From: Leisingera sp. ANG1
GTDB lineage: Bacteria; Pseudomonadota; Alphaproteobacteria; Rhodobacterales; Rhodobacteraceae
Assembly (NCBI RefSeq): GCF_000203975.2
Contig: NZ_AFCF02000001.1
Location: forward strand, 813,783 to 877,782
Length of the DNA: 64,000 nucleotides
Reading direction: 5' to 3'
Positions 25,495-33,553 of the stretch are shown in pieces. Numbering within the stretch: the stretch's first letter is position 1; every line of letters starts with the position of its first letter. The notes under the pieces are model-generated. The model saw only the letters and a program-made list of their open reading frames with translations. It made no database searches and was not told the origin of the DNA. Both the position numbers and the translations under genes were made by a program.

Positions 25495-26795
25495 CAGGAG
25501 ATCCTTTCGTGAACCAGCGGCAGGCTGTCCGGCGCATCACCGATGGCGATGGCAGCAAGGAACGCTGCCTCTGCCATCTCTGCCGCATCATCGCTGGCGG
25601 CGTGGATGCGGGCAAGCCTGTCCCCTGCCCCGACGGGCTGGCCCAGGCGGACAATGTCCGAGATGCCGACACCGGGGTGAATGCGGTCGCTCTCCACCAT
25701 GCGGCCGCCGCCGAGGGCGACAACCGCCAGGCCAAGCGCTTCGCCGTTCATGGCTGCGATATGCCCGGATTCGGGGGCCTTCACCTCGCGCACCACTTCT
25801 GACCCCGGCAGGTGGTCTTGCCACTTCGCGGCAAAATCAGAAGGGCCGCCCATGGCGGCAATCATCCGGGCAAAACGTTCTGCCGCGCGGCCATCGGTAA
25901 GGGTTGCGCTGATCTTGGCCGCGCCCTCCTCCGCATCCGCTGCGAGGCCTGCGAGCACCAGCAGCTCGCCGCCCAGAATGGCTGTGATCTCCGCCAACGG
26001 GCCTAACGCTGCGCCGGTCAGCACCCGCATCACCTCTGCCACCTCAAGCGCATTGCCAAGCGCGGGGGCTAGCGGCTGGTTCATGTCGGTGATCAGCGCG
26101 GAGGTCCGGCAGCCGGCGGCATTGGCGGTGTCGCACAGCGATTGCGCCAGCGCGCGGGCGTCATCGGCGGTCTTCATGAAAGCGCCGGAGCCGATCTTGA
26201 CGTCCAGCACCAGCGCATCCGGGCTGGCTGCCAGTTTTTTGGAGAGGATCGAGGCGGTGATCAGGTCGAGGCTTTCCACCGTCGCGGTCACATCGCGGAT
26301 CGCATAAAGCCGCTTGTCCGCGGGTGCGATCTGCGCGGTGGCGCCAACGATGGCGCAGCCCATGTCCTGCATCATGTTCCGCAGGTGATCCTCGCTGACG
26401 CTGGTGGAGACGCCGGGGATCGCCTCAAGCTTGTCCAGCGTGCCGCCGGTGTGGCCGAGCCCGCGGCCCGAAATCATCGGCACATAAGCCCCGCAGGCCG
26501 CGAGCGCAGGCGCCAGCAGCAGCGAAACACAATCGCCCACACCACCGGTGGAATGCTTGTCCAGCACAGGACCGTCCAGATCCCACGCCAGCACATCGCC
26601 AGTGTCGCGCATCGCCAGCGTCAGGGCGCGGCGGCCCTCAACACTCAGGCCCTGCAGGCAGACCGCCATGGCAAAGGCCCCGGCCTGCGCGTCGGAGACC
26701 GCACCGCTGGCCAGACCCTCGGCAAACCAGCGCAGCGCGTCCTCGCCGGGTGTTTCACCGCGGCGCAGGCAGGCGTTGATGGCGCGGGCGTCCAT
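25494..26795 (-). CDS. deoA: Thymidine phosphorylase
   Basis: A 433-aa enzyme that splits thymidine (and deoxyuridine) with phosphate into base and deoxyribose 1-phosphate. The family signature SGRGLGHTGGTLDKLEAIPG is intact, and LDKHSTGGVGDCVSLLLAPALAA forms the phosphate-binding loop. The N-terminal helical bundle (residues 1-65), the alpha/beta domain and the small C-terminal domain (about 340-433) are all present. It overlaps cdd at its start and deoB at its end, in TGATG junctions. Confidence 0.97.
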   Translation of the reverse strand: MDARAINACLRRGETPGEDALRWFAEGLASGAVSDAQAGAFAMAVCLQGLSVEGRRALTLAMRDTGDVLAWDLDGPVLDKHSTGGVGDCVSLLLAPALAACGAYVPMISGRGLGHTGGTLDKLEAIPGVSTSVSEDHLRNMMQDMGCAIVGATAQIAPADKRLYAIRDVTATVESLDLITASILSKKLAASPDALVLDVKIGSGAFMKTADDARALAQSLCDTANAAGCRTSALITDMNQPLAPALGNALEVAEVMRVLTGAALGPLAEITAILGGELLVLAGLAADAEEGAAKISATLTDGRAAERFARMIAAMGGPSDFAAKWQDHLPGSEVVREVKAPESGHIAAMNGEALGLAVVALGGGRMVESDRIHPGVGISDIVRLGQPVGAGDRLARIHAASDDAAEMAEAAFLAAIAIGDAPDSLPLVHERIS

Positions 26796-27187
26796 CAGCT
26801 GCGCTCCATATGGTCCGCGTCAAAGGCGCCGGGCAGCAGGTCGCCGATGGTCGTCTCCTGCTCCTCGCCGTCGGTGGTGGCCATGATAACCTTCACATCA
26901 CCGCTGGCAAATTCCTTGATCTTCTGGCGGCAGCCGCCGCAGGGCGTGATCGGGGTCGGGCAATCGGCGATCACATAGACCTCTGCCAGTTCGGTTTCCC
27001 CCGCAGCCACCATCGCGGCAATCGCACCGGCCTCGGCACAGGTGCCCTCAGGGTAGGCCACGTTTTCGACGTTGCAGCCCACATAGATCTGGCCGGAGGC
27101 GGAGCGGACAGCGGCGCCGACCTTGAAGTTGGAATAGGGCGCGTGGGCGTTTTCACGGACAGCGGCGGCGGCGGCTTTGAGGCTCAT
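26795..27187 (-). CDS. cdd: Cytidine deaminase
   Basis: A 130-aa homotetrameric-type deaminase that converts cytidine to uridine. Zinc ligands are Cys50, Cys83 and Cys86 and the proton shuttle is Glu52 in TCAEAGAIAAM and PCGGCRQKI. APYSNFKVGAAV and the CNVENVAYPEGTC substrate loop are present. The ATG at 27187 follows GGGGAA; an in-frame upstream ATG at 27211 falls inside the operator-like dyad and is less likely. It is the first gene of the cdd-deoA-deoB unit. Confidence 0.96.
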   Translation of the reverse strand: MSLKAAAAAVRENAHAPYSNFKVGAAVRSASGQIYVGCNVENVAYPEGTCAEAGAIAAMVAAGETELAEVYVIADCPTPITPCGGCRQKIKEFASGDVKVIMATTDGEEQETTIGDLLPGAFDADHMERS

Positions 27188-27202
27188 GGCGATTCCCCGA
27201 TT

Positions 27203-27220
27203 TTTGATCATTTGGTCAAG
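27203..27220. promoter_or_regulatory. Operator-like inverted repeat upstream of cdd
   Basis: TTTGATC-ATTT-GGTCAAG, 16 bases before the cdd start, matches the perfect dyad upstream of upp (24270-24287) in arm sequence and in the 4-base spacer. Placed next to the ribosome site, it would block transcription or elongation when bound. Confidence 0.6.
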
Positions 27221-27291
27221 ATGCCGCAGGATAGCTGAATTGATCCGGGAAGCGGAAGCCCCCGGATGCAGTTCTTTGCGCCGCCCTGGGT

Positions 27292-28377
27292 TCAGGCCAG
27301 CGAGGTGTTGAACACCCCGGGCAGCGTCACCTCCAACAGCTCCACATCATCCGACGGCGCGCTGAGGCGGGTCTTCATCCCCGGCGGAACAACAAAGGCG
27401 TCGCCCTGCTCCAGTTGGTAAGGCTCGCGGCCTTCCCCTTCCAGCGTCACTTCGCCGTTCATCACGAAGGTAAAGTGGATGTCGGTGTCATGCGCCGCCC
27501 ATTGCGGATCGCCCTCGCCCCGGCGCACAACCTGCACGCCCGCGACGCCCTTGGTGTTTTCGGCAATCGTGGTGTCGCGGCAGATATAGCCCGGCAGGCG
27601 GAACGGACCCCACGCGGCACCTTCCGCCTTGTTGTAGACAAAGCGCTGTCCCTGCCATTCCCGTTCGGGACGGTAGTGCGGCGTCGGCAGTGTCATCTCG
27701 TGGTCGATCTCGGTCACATGCTCCGCAGGGACGCCGATCTCGATCACCTGCACATTGTCGCTGGCCTCCAGCACCCGGTGGCGGATTTCCGGCGGCTGGA
27801 TGAAACAGTCGCCTGCCGTCAGCCGCCTCTTATCGCCCTGATCCTCATAGACCACATCGACCCAGCCGTGGATGCAGAAGATCAGCTGAAAGCCGACCCG
27901 GTGGAAATGCACCATGTCCGGCACCGGACCGCCGTCGGGAATGCGGATGTGGCTGGCGATGATAGACCCGCCCAGCCGGTCCGGCACCAGGTCGCGGTAA
28001 TGCATCCCAGCGCGGCCGATGATCCAGGGCGCCTGATCCTTGAGGCGGCGGACCACAAAACTGTGCACCGTTTCCGGCATCACCATTGGCGGGTGGCGCT
28101 CTTCGATTTCGATTTTCGTTCCGTTGGGCGCGGTCAGGCGGCGCTGTCCTTCGGCAAATCCATCAGGATCTTCAGTCAGAATACGGATTGTGCCGGGGCT
28201 TTCCGGCGCCCCCTTTTCAACCCGCAGCCGAAGCCCGTGGCCGGAAAACACCGCGGTGCGCGGATCATCCGCCGGATAGATCATGTCCATCTTCATACCC
28301 AACACCTTGGTAAAAAACGGAATATCGTTGCGCAGCTCATCCGTCGGCAGGCGGATCTCGGCGATTGTTTCGCTCAT
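27292..28377 (-). CDS. VOC-like domain fused to a bicupin
   Basis: A 361-aa protein in three parts. Residues 1-95 have a glyoxalase/VOC-like half (EIRLPTDELRNDIPFFTKVLGMKMDMIY). Residues about 150-215 form a cupin (PDMVHFHRVGFQLIFCIHGWVDVVYED, with metal-type His residues, then GDCFIQPPEIRHRVLEA). Residues about 285-355 form a second cupin (HFTFVMNGEVTLEGEG and GDAFVVPPGMKTRL). The arrangement suggests a metal-dependent dioxygenase-like or isomerase-like enzyme; no substrate can be read. It sits alone between the deo operon and divergent maeB. Confidence 0.75.
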   Translation of the reverse strand: MSETIAEIRLPTDELRNDIPFFTKVLGMKMDMIYPADDPRTAVFSGHGLRLRVEKGAPESPGTIRILTEDPDGFAEGQRRLTAPNGTKIEIEERHPPMVMPETVHSFVVRRLKDQAPWIIGRAGMHYRDLVPDRLGGSIIASHIRIPDGGPVPDMVHFHRVGFQLIFCIHGWVDVVYEDQGDKRRLTAGDCFIQPPEIRHRVLEASDNVQVIEIGVPAEHVTEIDHEMTLPTPHYRPEREWQGQRFVYNKAEGAAWGPFRLPGYICRDTTIAENTKGVAGVQVVRRGEGDPQWAAHDTDIHFTFVMNGEVTLEGEGREPYQLEQGDAFVVPPGMKTRLSAPSDDVELLEVTLPGVFNTSLA

Positions 28378-28502
28378 TTTTCACTCCCTGATCTGTTGGC
28401 AGGACAGTGACCCTGCGGCATGGTTTATGCAAGAACCCGCCGCCCGTGCTGCCGCCGCGTCCGTTTGCGTCAGTTTGGGCTATGTTTCCGGCAATAAAAA
28501 TG

Positions 28503-28516
28503 GTTTAACGCTAAAC
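28503..28516. promoter_or_regulatory. LacI-type dyad upstream of malic enzyme
   Basis: GTTTAACGCTAAAC is a near-perfect 14-base palindrome with a central CG, 24 bases before the maeB start. This shape fits LacI-family operators, which control central carbon genes in related bacteria (for example CceR/PckR), but the regulator here is not identified. Confidence 0.45.
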
Positions 28517-28540
28517 AATACCCTTTCCGAGGAGCGCCAG

Positions 28541-30814
28541 ATGTCCGATTCACAGAGCACGCGGCAAGCCGCACTCAACTATCACGAGTTTCCCCGCCCC
28601 GGTAAGCTGGAGATCCGCGCGACCAAGCCGATGGCCAACGGCCGCGATCTGTCCCGCGCCTACTCACCCGGCGTGGCGGAGGCCTGCGTGGAGATCAAAG
28701 CGGATGAGGCCAATGCCGCCCGTTATACCTCCCGCGGCAATCTGGTGGCGGTTGTGTCGAACGGATCGGCGGTGCTGGGGCTCGGCAACATCGGTGCGCT
28801 GGCCTCCAAGCCGGTGATGGAGGGCAAGGCGGTCCTGTTCAAAAACTTCGCCGGCATCGACTGTTTCGACATCGAAGTGAACGAAAGCGATCCGGAGAAG
28901 CTGGCGGACATCGTCTGCTCGCTGGAGCCGACCTTCGGCGCCATCAACCTCGAAGACATCAAGGCGCCGGACTGCTTTGTGGTCGAAAAACTGTGCCGCG
29001 AGCGGATGAATATCCCGGTCTTCCATGACGACCAGCACGGCACCGCGATTGTGGTCGGCGCCGCGGCCAAGAACGCGCTGCATGTGGCGGGCAAATCGTT
29101 TGAAGACATCAAGATCGTCTCCACCGGCGGCGGCGCGGCAGGGATTGCCTGCCTCAACATGCTGCTGAAGCTAGGCGTCAAACGCGAGAACATCTGGCTC
29201 TGCGATATTCACGGGCTGGTCTATGAGGGCCGCGAAGAAGACATGAACCCGCAGAAAGCGGCCTTCGCCCAGGCCTCGGACCTGCGGACGCTGGACGAGG
29301 TAATGGACGGTGCCGACATGTTCCTGGGCCTCTCTGGCCCAAACGTGCTGAAGCCGGAAATGGTTGCCAAGATGACCAAGCGCCCTATCATCTTTGCGCT
29401 GGCCAACCCGACGCCGGAGATCATGCCCGACCAGGCGCGCAAGGTGGCGCCGGATGCGATCATTGCCACGGGTCGCAGCGATTTCCCCAATCAGGTCAAC
29501 AACGTGCTGTGCTTCCCCTTTATTTTCCGGGGCGCGCTGGACGTGGGTGCAACCGAGATCAACGACGAGATGCAGATTGCCTGCGTTGACGGCATTGCCG
29601 AACTGGCCCGCGCCACCACCTCGGCTGAGGCGGCAGCGGCCTACAAGGGCGAACAGCTGACCTTTGGCGCTGATTACCTGATCCCGAAACCCTTTGATCC
29701 GCGGCTGGTGGCTGTGGTGTCCTCTGCTGTGGCCAAGGCTGCGATGGAAAGCGGCGTGGCGACCCGCCCGATCGAGGATATCGAGGCCTATAAGCAGAAG
29801 CTGAAACAGACCGTTTTTAAATCGGCGTTGCTGATGAAGCCGGTGTTTGAGGCCGCACGCGCCGCCGCCCGCCGCATCGTGTTCAGCGAAGGCGAGGATG
29901 AGCGGGTGCTGCGCGCGGCGCAGGCCATTCTGGAAGAAACCACCGAGACCCCGATCCTGATCGGCCGCCCCGAAGTGATCGAGCGCCGCTGCGAGCGGCT
30001 GGGGCTGGACGTGCGCCCGGGACGTGATTTCCAGCTGGTGAACCCGGAAAACGACCCGCGCTACCGCGACTACTGGAACAGCTACCACAAGGTAATGCAG
30101 CGCCGCGGCGTCACGCCGGATCTGGCCAAGGCAATCATGCGCACGAATACCACCGCAATCGGCGCCATCATGGTGCATCGCGGTGAGGCCGACAGCCTGA
30201 TCTGCGGCACCTTCGGGGAATACCGCTGGCACTTGAATTATGTGCAGCAGGTGCTGGGTGGCGGCACCTACTCGCCGCACGGCGCACTGTCTATGATGAT
30301 CCTGGAAGACGGCCCGCTGTTCATTGCCGACACCCATGTGCATGTGGAGCCGACACCGGAACAGATCGCCGAAACCGTGATTGGCGCCGCCCGCCACGTG
30401 CGCCGTTTCGGTCTGGAGCCGAAGATCGCTATGTGTTCGCAGTCCCAGTTCGGCAATATCTCCTGCGACACCGGCAGCCGCCTTCGCGCCGCCATCGAAA
30501 TCCTCGACGATAAGCGCCGCGATTTCGTCTATGAGGGCGAGATGAACATCGACACCGCGCTGGACCCGGAACTGCGCGAGCGGATCTTCCCCAATTCGCG
30601 GCTGGACGGCGCGGCCAACGTGCTGATCTTCGCCCATGCCGACGCCGCTTCCGGCGTGCGCAACATCCTCAAGATGCGGGCCGGCGGGCTGGAAGTGGGG
30701 CCGATCCTGATGGGCATGGGAAACCGCGCCCATATCGTCTCCCCCTCGATCACCGCGCGGGGCCTTCTGAACATGGCCGCCATTGCCGGCACCCCGGTCG
30801 CGCACTACGGTTAA
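28541..30814 (+). CDS. maeB: NADP-dependent malic enzyme (with phosphotransacetylase-like domain)
   Basis: A 757-aa enzyme that oxidatively decarboxylates malate to pyruvate and makes NADPH. The N-terminal malic domain (about 1-160) has SPGVAEACVEI and VFHDDQHGTAIV; the NAD(P) domain (about 165-400) has VSTGGGAAGIACLNMLLKLGV and FALANPTPEI. Residues about 430-757 form a PTA-like domain, which in MaeB is regulatory (acetyl-CoA sensing), not catalytic. GAGGAG lies before the ATG at 28541. It links acetyl-CoA supply from the fatty-acid genes to pyruvate and NADPH. Confidence 0.95.
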   Translation: MSDSQSTRQAALNYHEFPRPGKLEIRATKPMANGRDLSRAYSPGVAEACVEIKADEANAARYTSRGNLVAVVSNGSAVLGLGNIGALASKPVMEGKAVLFKNFAGIDCFDIEVNESDPEKLADIVCSLEPTFGAINLEDIKAPDCFVVEKLCRERMNIPVFHDDQHGTAIVVGAAAKNALHVAGKSFEDIKIVSTGGGAAGIACLNMLLKLGVKRENIWLCDIHGLVYEGREEDMNPQKAAFAQASDLRTLDEVMDGADMFLGLSGPNVLKPEMVAKMTKRPIIFALANPTPEIMPDQARKVAPDAIIATGRSDFPNQVNNVLCFPFIFRGALDVGATEINDEMQIACVDGIAELARATTSAEAAAAYKGEQLTFGADYLIPKPFDPRLVAVVSSAVAKAAMESGVATRPIEDIEAYKQKLKQTVFKSALLMKPVFEAARAAARRIVFSEGEDERVLRAAQAILEETTETPILIGRPEVIERRCERLGLDVRPGRDFQLVNPENDPRYRDYWNSYHKVMQRRGVTPDLAKAIMRTNTTAIGAIMVHRGEADSLICGTFGEYRWHLNYVQQVLGGGTYSPHGALSMMILEDGPLFIADTHVHVEPTPEQIAETVIGAARHVRRFGLEPKIAMCSQSQFGNISCDTGSRLRAAIEILDDKRRDFVYEGEMNIDTALDPELRERIFPNSRLDGAANVLIFAHADAASGVRNILKMRAGGLEVGPILMGMGNRAHIVSPSITARGLLNMAAIAGTPVAHYG

Positions 30815-30862
30815 CAGCGCGGCCATGCATTACCGCCGGCCGCCCAATCAGGGAGGCCGGAT

Positions 30863-31255
30863 ATGAGAGGGCATTGCCACTGCGGCGCAGTGCATTGGGA
30901 TAGCCGGGCCGAGGCGGCCTGGAGCTGCTACTGCCACTGCGCCGACTGCCGCCGCAACTGCGCGGCACCTGTCACCGCATTTTTCGGGCTGCCGCATGAG
31001 GCGGTCGAATGGTCCGGCACGGAACCCAAGGTCTATAATTCATCGGAAGGCGTCGAGCGGCTGTTCTGCGAAACCTGCGGCACCCAGATGGCCTATCGCA
31101 CCGCGCGCGATCCGGTGAACATCCATCTTTATACCGCGACGCTGGAAAGCCCCAGCCAGATGCCGCCCAGGTTTCACGTGTTCCACTCCGACCATGTGAG
31201 CTGGCTGAAACTGAAAGACAGCCTGCCCCGCTTCGCAAAATCCTCAGGCGGGTGA
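30863..31255 (+). CDS. GFA / CENP-V family protein (first of two in window)
   Basis: A 130-aa protein with the zinc-binding layout of the GFA family: CHCGAV (near residue 5), CYCHCADCRR (near 22) and FCETCGTQ (near 68), plus the C-terminal DHVSWLKLKDSLPRF. The founding member activates formaldehyde with glutathione, but most members have unknown activity. The ATG follows GGAGGCCGG. It lies 48 bases after maeB and may be co-transcribed. A second family member is at 54130. Confidence 0.88.
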   Translation: MRGHCHCGAVHWDSRAEAAWSCYCHCADCRRNCAAPVTAFFGLPHEAVEWSGTEPKVYNSSEGVERLFCETCGTQMAYRTARDPVNIHLYTATLESPSQMPPRFHVFHSDHVSWLKLKDSLPRFAKSSGG

Positions 31256-31290
31256 TTCCCGGTGGCAAGGCCGGGTGCGCTGCGCCCGAA

Positions 31291-31355
31291 TTTGCAAGTT
31301 TGCAAAACTTTCGGGCTTTTCCCGAATATTCTGCAGCAAACACCACTTTGCAAAG
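31291..31355. promoter_or_regulatory. TTTGCAA-type operator cluster upstream of prpE
   Basis: TTTGCAA and TTTGCAAA follow each other with one base between (31291-31306), and CTTTGCAAAG, a perfect palindrome, lies at 31346-31355. TTTGCAAA sites are known for RamB/ScfR-family regulators, among them PccR of propionyl-CoA assimilation. A regulator gene of that family is not in the window. The rest of 31256-31518 is A/T-rich promoter-like sequence. Confidence 0.6.
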
Positions 31356-31518
31356 CGGGTAGAGTGCAAACCCGTCCGGCCTTGTAAATCCGGTAAATCA
31401 TCTGCGCAAATCCGGCCAAAACCTGTAAATTCCTTGACGAACCTTGCGTGAAGACGCGGCAAAACTTGCCCGGCCGCCGCTTTGTCGCCTACGCAATTGG
31501 CAGGAGGAGATGAACACC

Positions 31519-33408
31519 ATGGGATATCAGGATATTTACGCCGCCTGGAAACAGGATCCGGAAGGTTTCTGGATGGAGGCCGCCCAGTCGATCAGCTGGG
31601 ACGAGGCCCCAAAGCAGGCGCTGTTTGACAAGGGCGAAGGCCTTTACGAGTGGTTTGCCGATGCCAAGGTGAACACCTGCTACAACGCCGTCGACCGCCA
31701 TGTGGAACAGGGCCGCGGCGAGCAGACCGCGATCATCTATGACAGCCCGGTTACCCATACCACGCGTGAAATCTCCTATGTCGAATTGCGCAACCGTGTC
31801 GCCAATCTGGCCGGGGCGCTGCGCGCCAAGGGCGTGGAAAAAGGCGACCGCGTCATCATCTACATGCCGATGATCCCCGAGGCGCTGGAGGCGATGCTGG
31901 CCTGCGCCCGCATCGGCGCGGTGCATTCGGTGGTGTTCGGCGGCTTTGCCTCCAACGAGCTGGCGGTGCGGATCGACGACGCCAAGCCCAAGGCGATCAT
32001 CGCCGCCTCCTGCGGCATCGAGCCGGGCCGGATCGTGCATTACAAGCCGCTGCTGGACGGCGCTATCGACCTGGCCGCGCACAAGCCCGACTTCTGCGTG
32101 ATCTTTCAGCGCGAGCAGGAAGTGGCGGAGCTGATCCCGGGCCGCGACGTGAACTGGCACGGCTTCCAGTACGGCGTGGAACCGGCCGAATGCGTGCCGG
32201 TCGAGGGCAACCATCCTTCCTATATCCTCTATACCTCCGGCACCACCGGCCAGCCCAAGGGGGTGATCCGCCACACCGCGGGCCAGCTGGTGGCGCTCAA
32301 TTGGACCATGAAGAACATCTACAACGTCGATCCCGGCGATGTGTTCTGGGCTGCGTCGGACGTGGGCTGGGTCGTCGGCCACAGCTACATCTGCTATGCG
32401 CCGCTCATCCACGGCAACACCACCATCGTGTTTGAGGGCAAGCCGGTGGGCACACCGGATGCGGGCACCTTCTGGCGGGTGATTTCCGAGCATAAAGTAA
32501 AGAGCTTCTTCACTGCCCCCACCGCCTTCCGCGCGGTGAAGCGGGAGGATCCGAAGGGCGAGTTTGTCAAGAAATACGACCTGAGCTGCCTCAGCCAAGT
32601 TTACCTGGCCGGTGAGCGCGCGGACCCCGACACCATCACCTGGGCGCAGGAGCAACTGAAGGTGCCGGTGGTCGACCACTGGTGGCAGACCGAAACCGGC
32701 TGGTCGATTGCAGCGAACCCGCTTGGGATCGAGGAACTGCCGACCAAACTCGGTTCGCCTGCGGTGCCGATGCCGGGCTATGAGGTCGACATTCTGGACG
32801 AAGGCGGCAACCCGGTTGCGGCGGGCGAGCTGGGCGCGATTGCAGTGAAGCTGCCGCTGCCACCGGGCACCCTGCCGACCCTGTGGAACGCCGAGGACCG
32901 GTTCAAGAAGAGCTACCTCAACACCTTCCCCGGCTACTACGAGACCGGCGATGCCGGCATGAAGGACGAGGACGGCTACCTCTACATCATGGCGCGCACT
33001 GATGACGTGATCAACGTGGCCGGGCATCGCCTCTCTACCGGCGGCATGGAGGAAGTGCTGGCAGGCCACCCGGATGTCGCGGAATGCGCGGTCATTGGCG
33101 TCGCCGACAGCCTCAAGGGGCAGATGCCGGTGGGTTTCCTCTGCCTCAATGCAGGTGCCGATCGCGACAACGCAGAAGTTGTCTCCGAGGTGGTGAAGCT
33201 GGTGCGCGAGAAGATCGGCCCTGTTGCCGCCTTCAAGCTGGCGGTTGTGGTGGACCGGCTGCCCAAGACCCGCTCCGGCAAGATCCTGCGCGGCACCATG
33301 GTCAACATCGCCGATGGCACCCCGTGGAAAATGCCGGCCACCATCGACGATCCAGCCATTCTGGACGAGATCACCACGGCGCTGCAAACCATCGGCTACG
33401 CCAAGTAA
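31519..33408 (+). CDS. prpE: Propionyl-CoA synthetase (acetyl-CoA synthetase family)
   Basis: A 629-aa AMP-forming ligase that activates propionate, and to a lesser degree acetate. PSYILYTSGTTGQPKGV is the phosphate-binding loop, DHWWQTETGWSIAANPLG is the PrpE-like substrate region (acetyl-CoA synthetases usually have WWQTETGG), YYETGDAGMKDEDGYLYIMARTDDVINVAGHRLSTGGMEE is the hinge, and RLPKTRSGKILRGTM carries the catalytic Lys. The N-terminus MGYQDIYAAWKQDPEGFWMEAA also fits PrpE. The ATG at 31519 is chosen because AGGAGGAG lies about 10 bases upstream; the ATG at 31510 is too close. Confidence 0.85.
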   Translation: MGYQDIYAAWKQDPEGFWMEAAQSISWDEAPKQALFDKGEGLYEWFADAKVNTCYNAVDRHVEQGRGEQTAIIYDSPVTHTTREISYVELRNRVANLAGALRAKGVEKGDRVIIYMPMIPEALEAMLACARIGAVHSVVFGGFASNELAVRIDDAKPKAIIAASCGIEPGRIVHYKPLLDGAIDLAAHKPDFCVIFQREQEVAELIPGRDVNWHGFQYGVEPAECVPVEGNHPSYILYTSGTTGQPKGVIRHTAGQLVALNWTMKNIYNVDPGDVFWAASDVGWVVGHSYICYAPLIHGNTTIVFEGKPVGTPDAGTFWRVISEHKVKSFFTAPTAFRAVKREDPKGEFVKKYDLSCLSQVYLAGERADPDTITWAQEQLKVPVVDHWWQTETGWSIAANPLGIEELPTKLGSPAVPMPGYEVDILDEGGNPVAAGELGAIAVKLPLPPGTLPTLWNAEDRFKKSYLNTFPGYYETGDAGMKDEDGYLYIMARTDDVINVAGHRLSTGGMEEVLAGHPDVAECAVIGVADSLKGQMPVGFLCLNAGADRDNAEVVSEVVKLVREKIGPVAAFKLAVVVDRLPKTRSGKILRGTMVNIADGTPWKMPATIDDPAILDEITTALQTIGYAK

Positions 33409-33415
33409 CCTCCCT

Positions 33416-33486
33416 CGTTTCCAAGTTCTGGAAACGGCCAAAGATCCTTCAAGGATTTTTGTAGGCTCCGCCCGCAGGCGGAGCCT
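33416..33486. repeat. Composite multi-hairpin element, copy 2
   Basis: CGTTTCCA/TGGAAACG (33416-33436), AAAGATCCTT/AAGGATTTTT (33440-33460) and AGGCTCCGCC/GGCGGAGCCT (33463-33486) repeat the order, spacing and much of the sequence of the first three stems at 3854-3927, including GGAAACGGCCAAA and AGGATTTTT. It lies directly after prpE and probably ends its transcript. Confidence 0.8.
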
Positions 33487-33553
33487 GTTTGCCGTCCGGT
33501 TTTGCTTGCAACGCCGCCCTGCCCGCCTAGGCTGCGGCTTGGGAGGCCTGAGC

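Noticed and set aside
29171-30826. Minus-strand open frame opposite the PTA-like part of maeB
   Set aside because: Compositional shadow; no start site signal and no recognisable motif.
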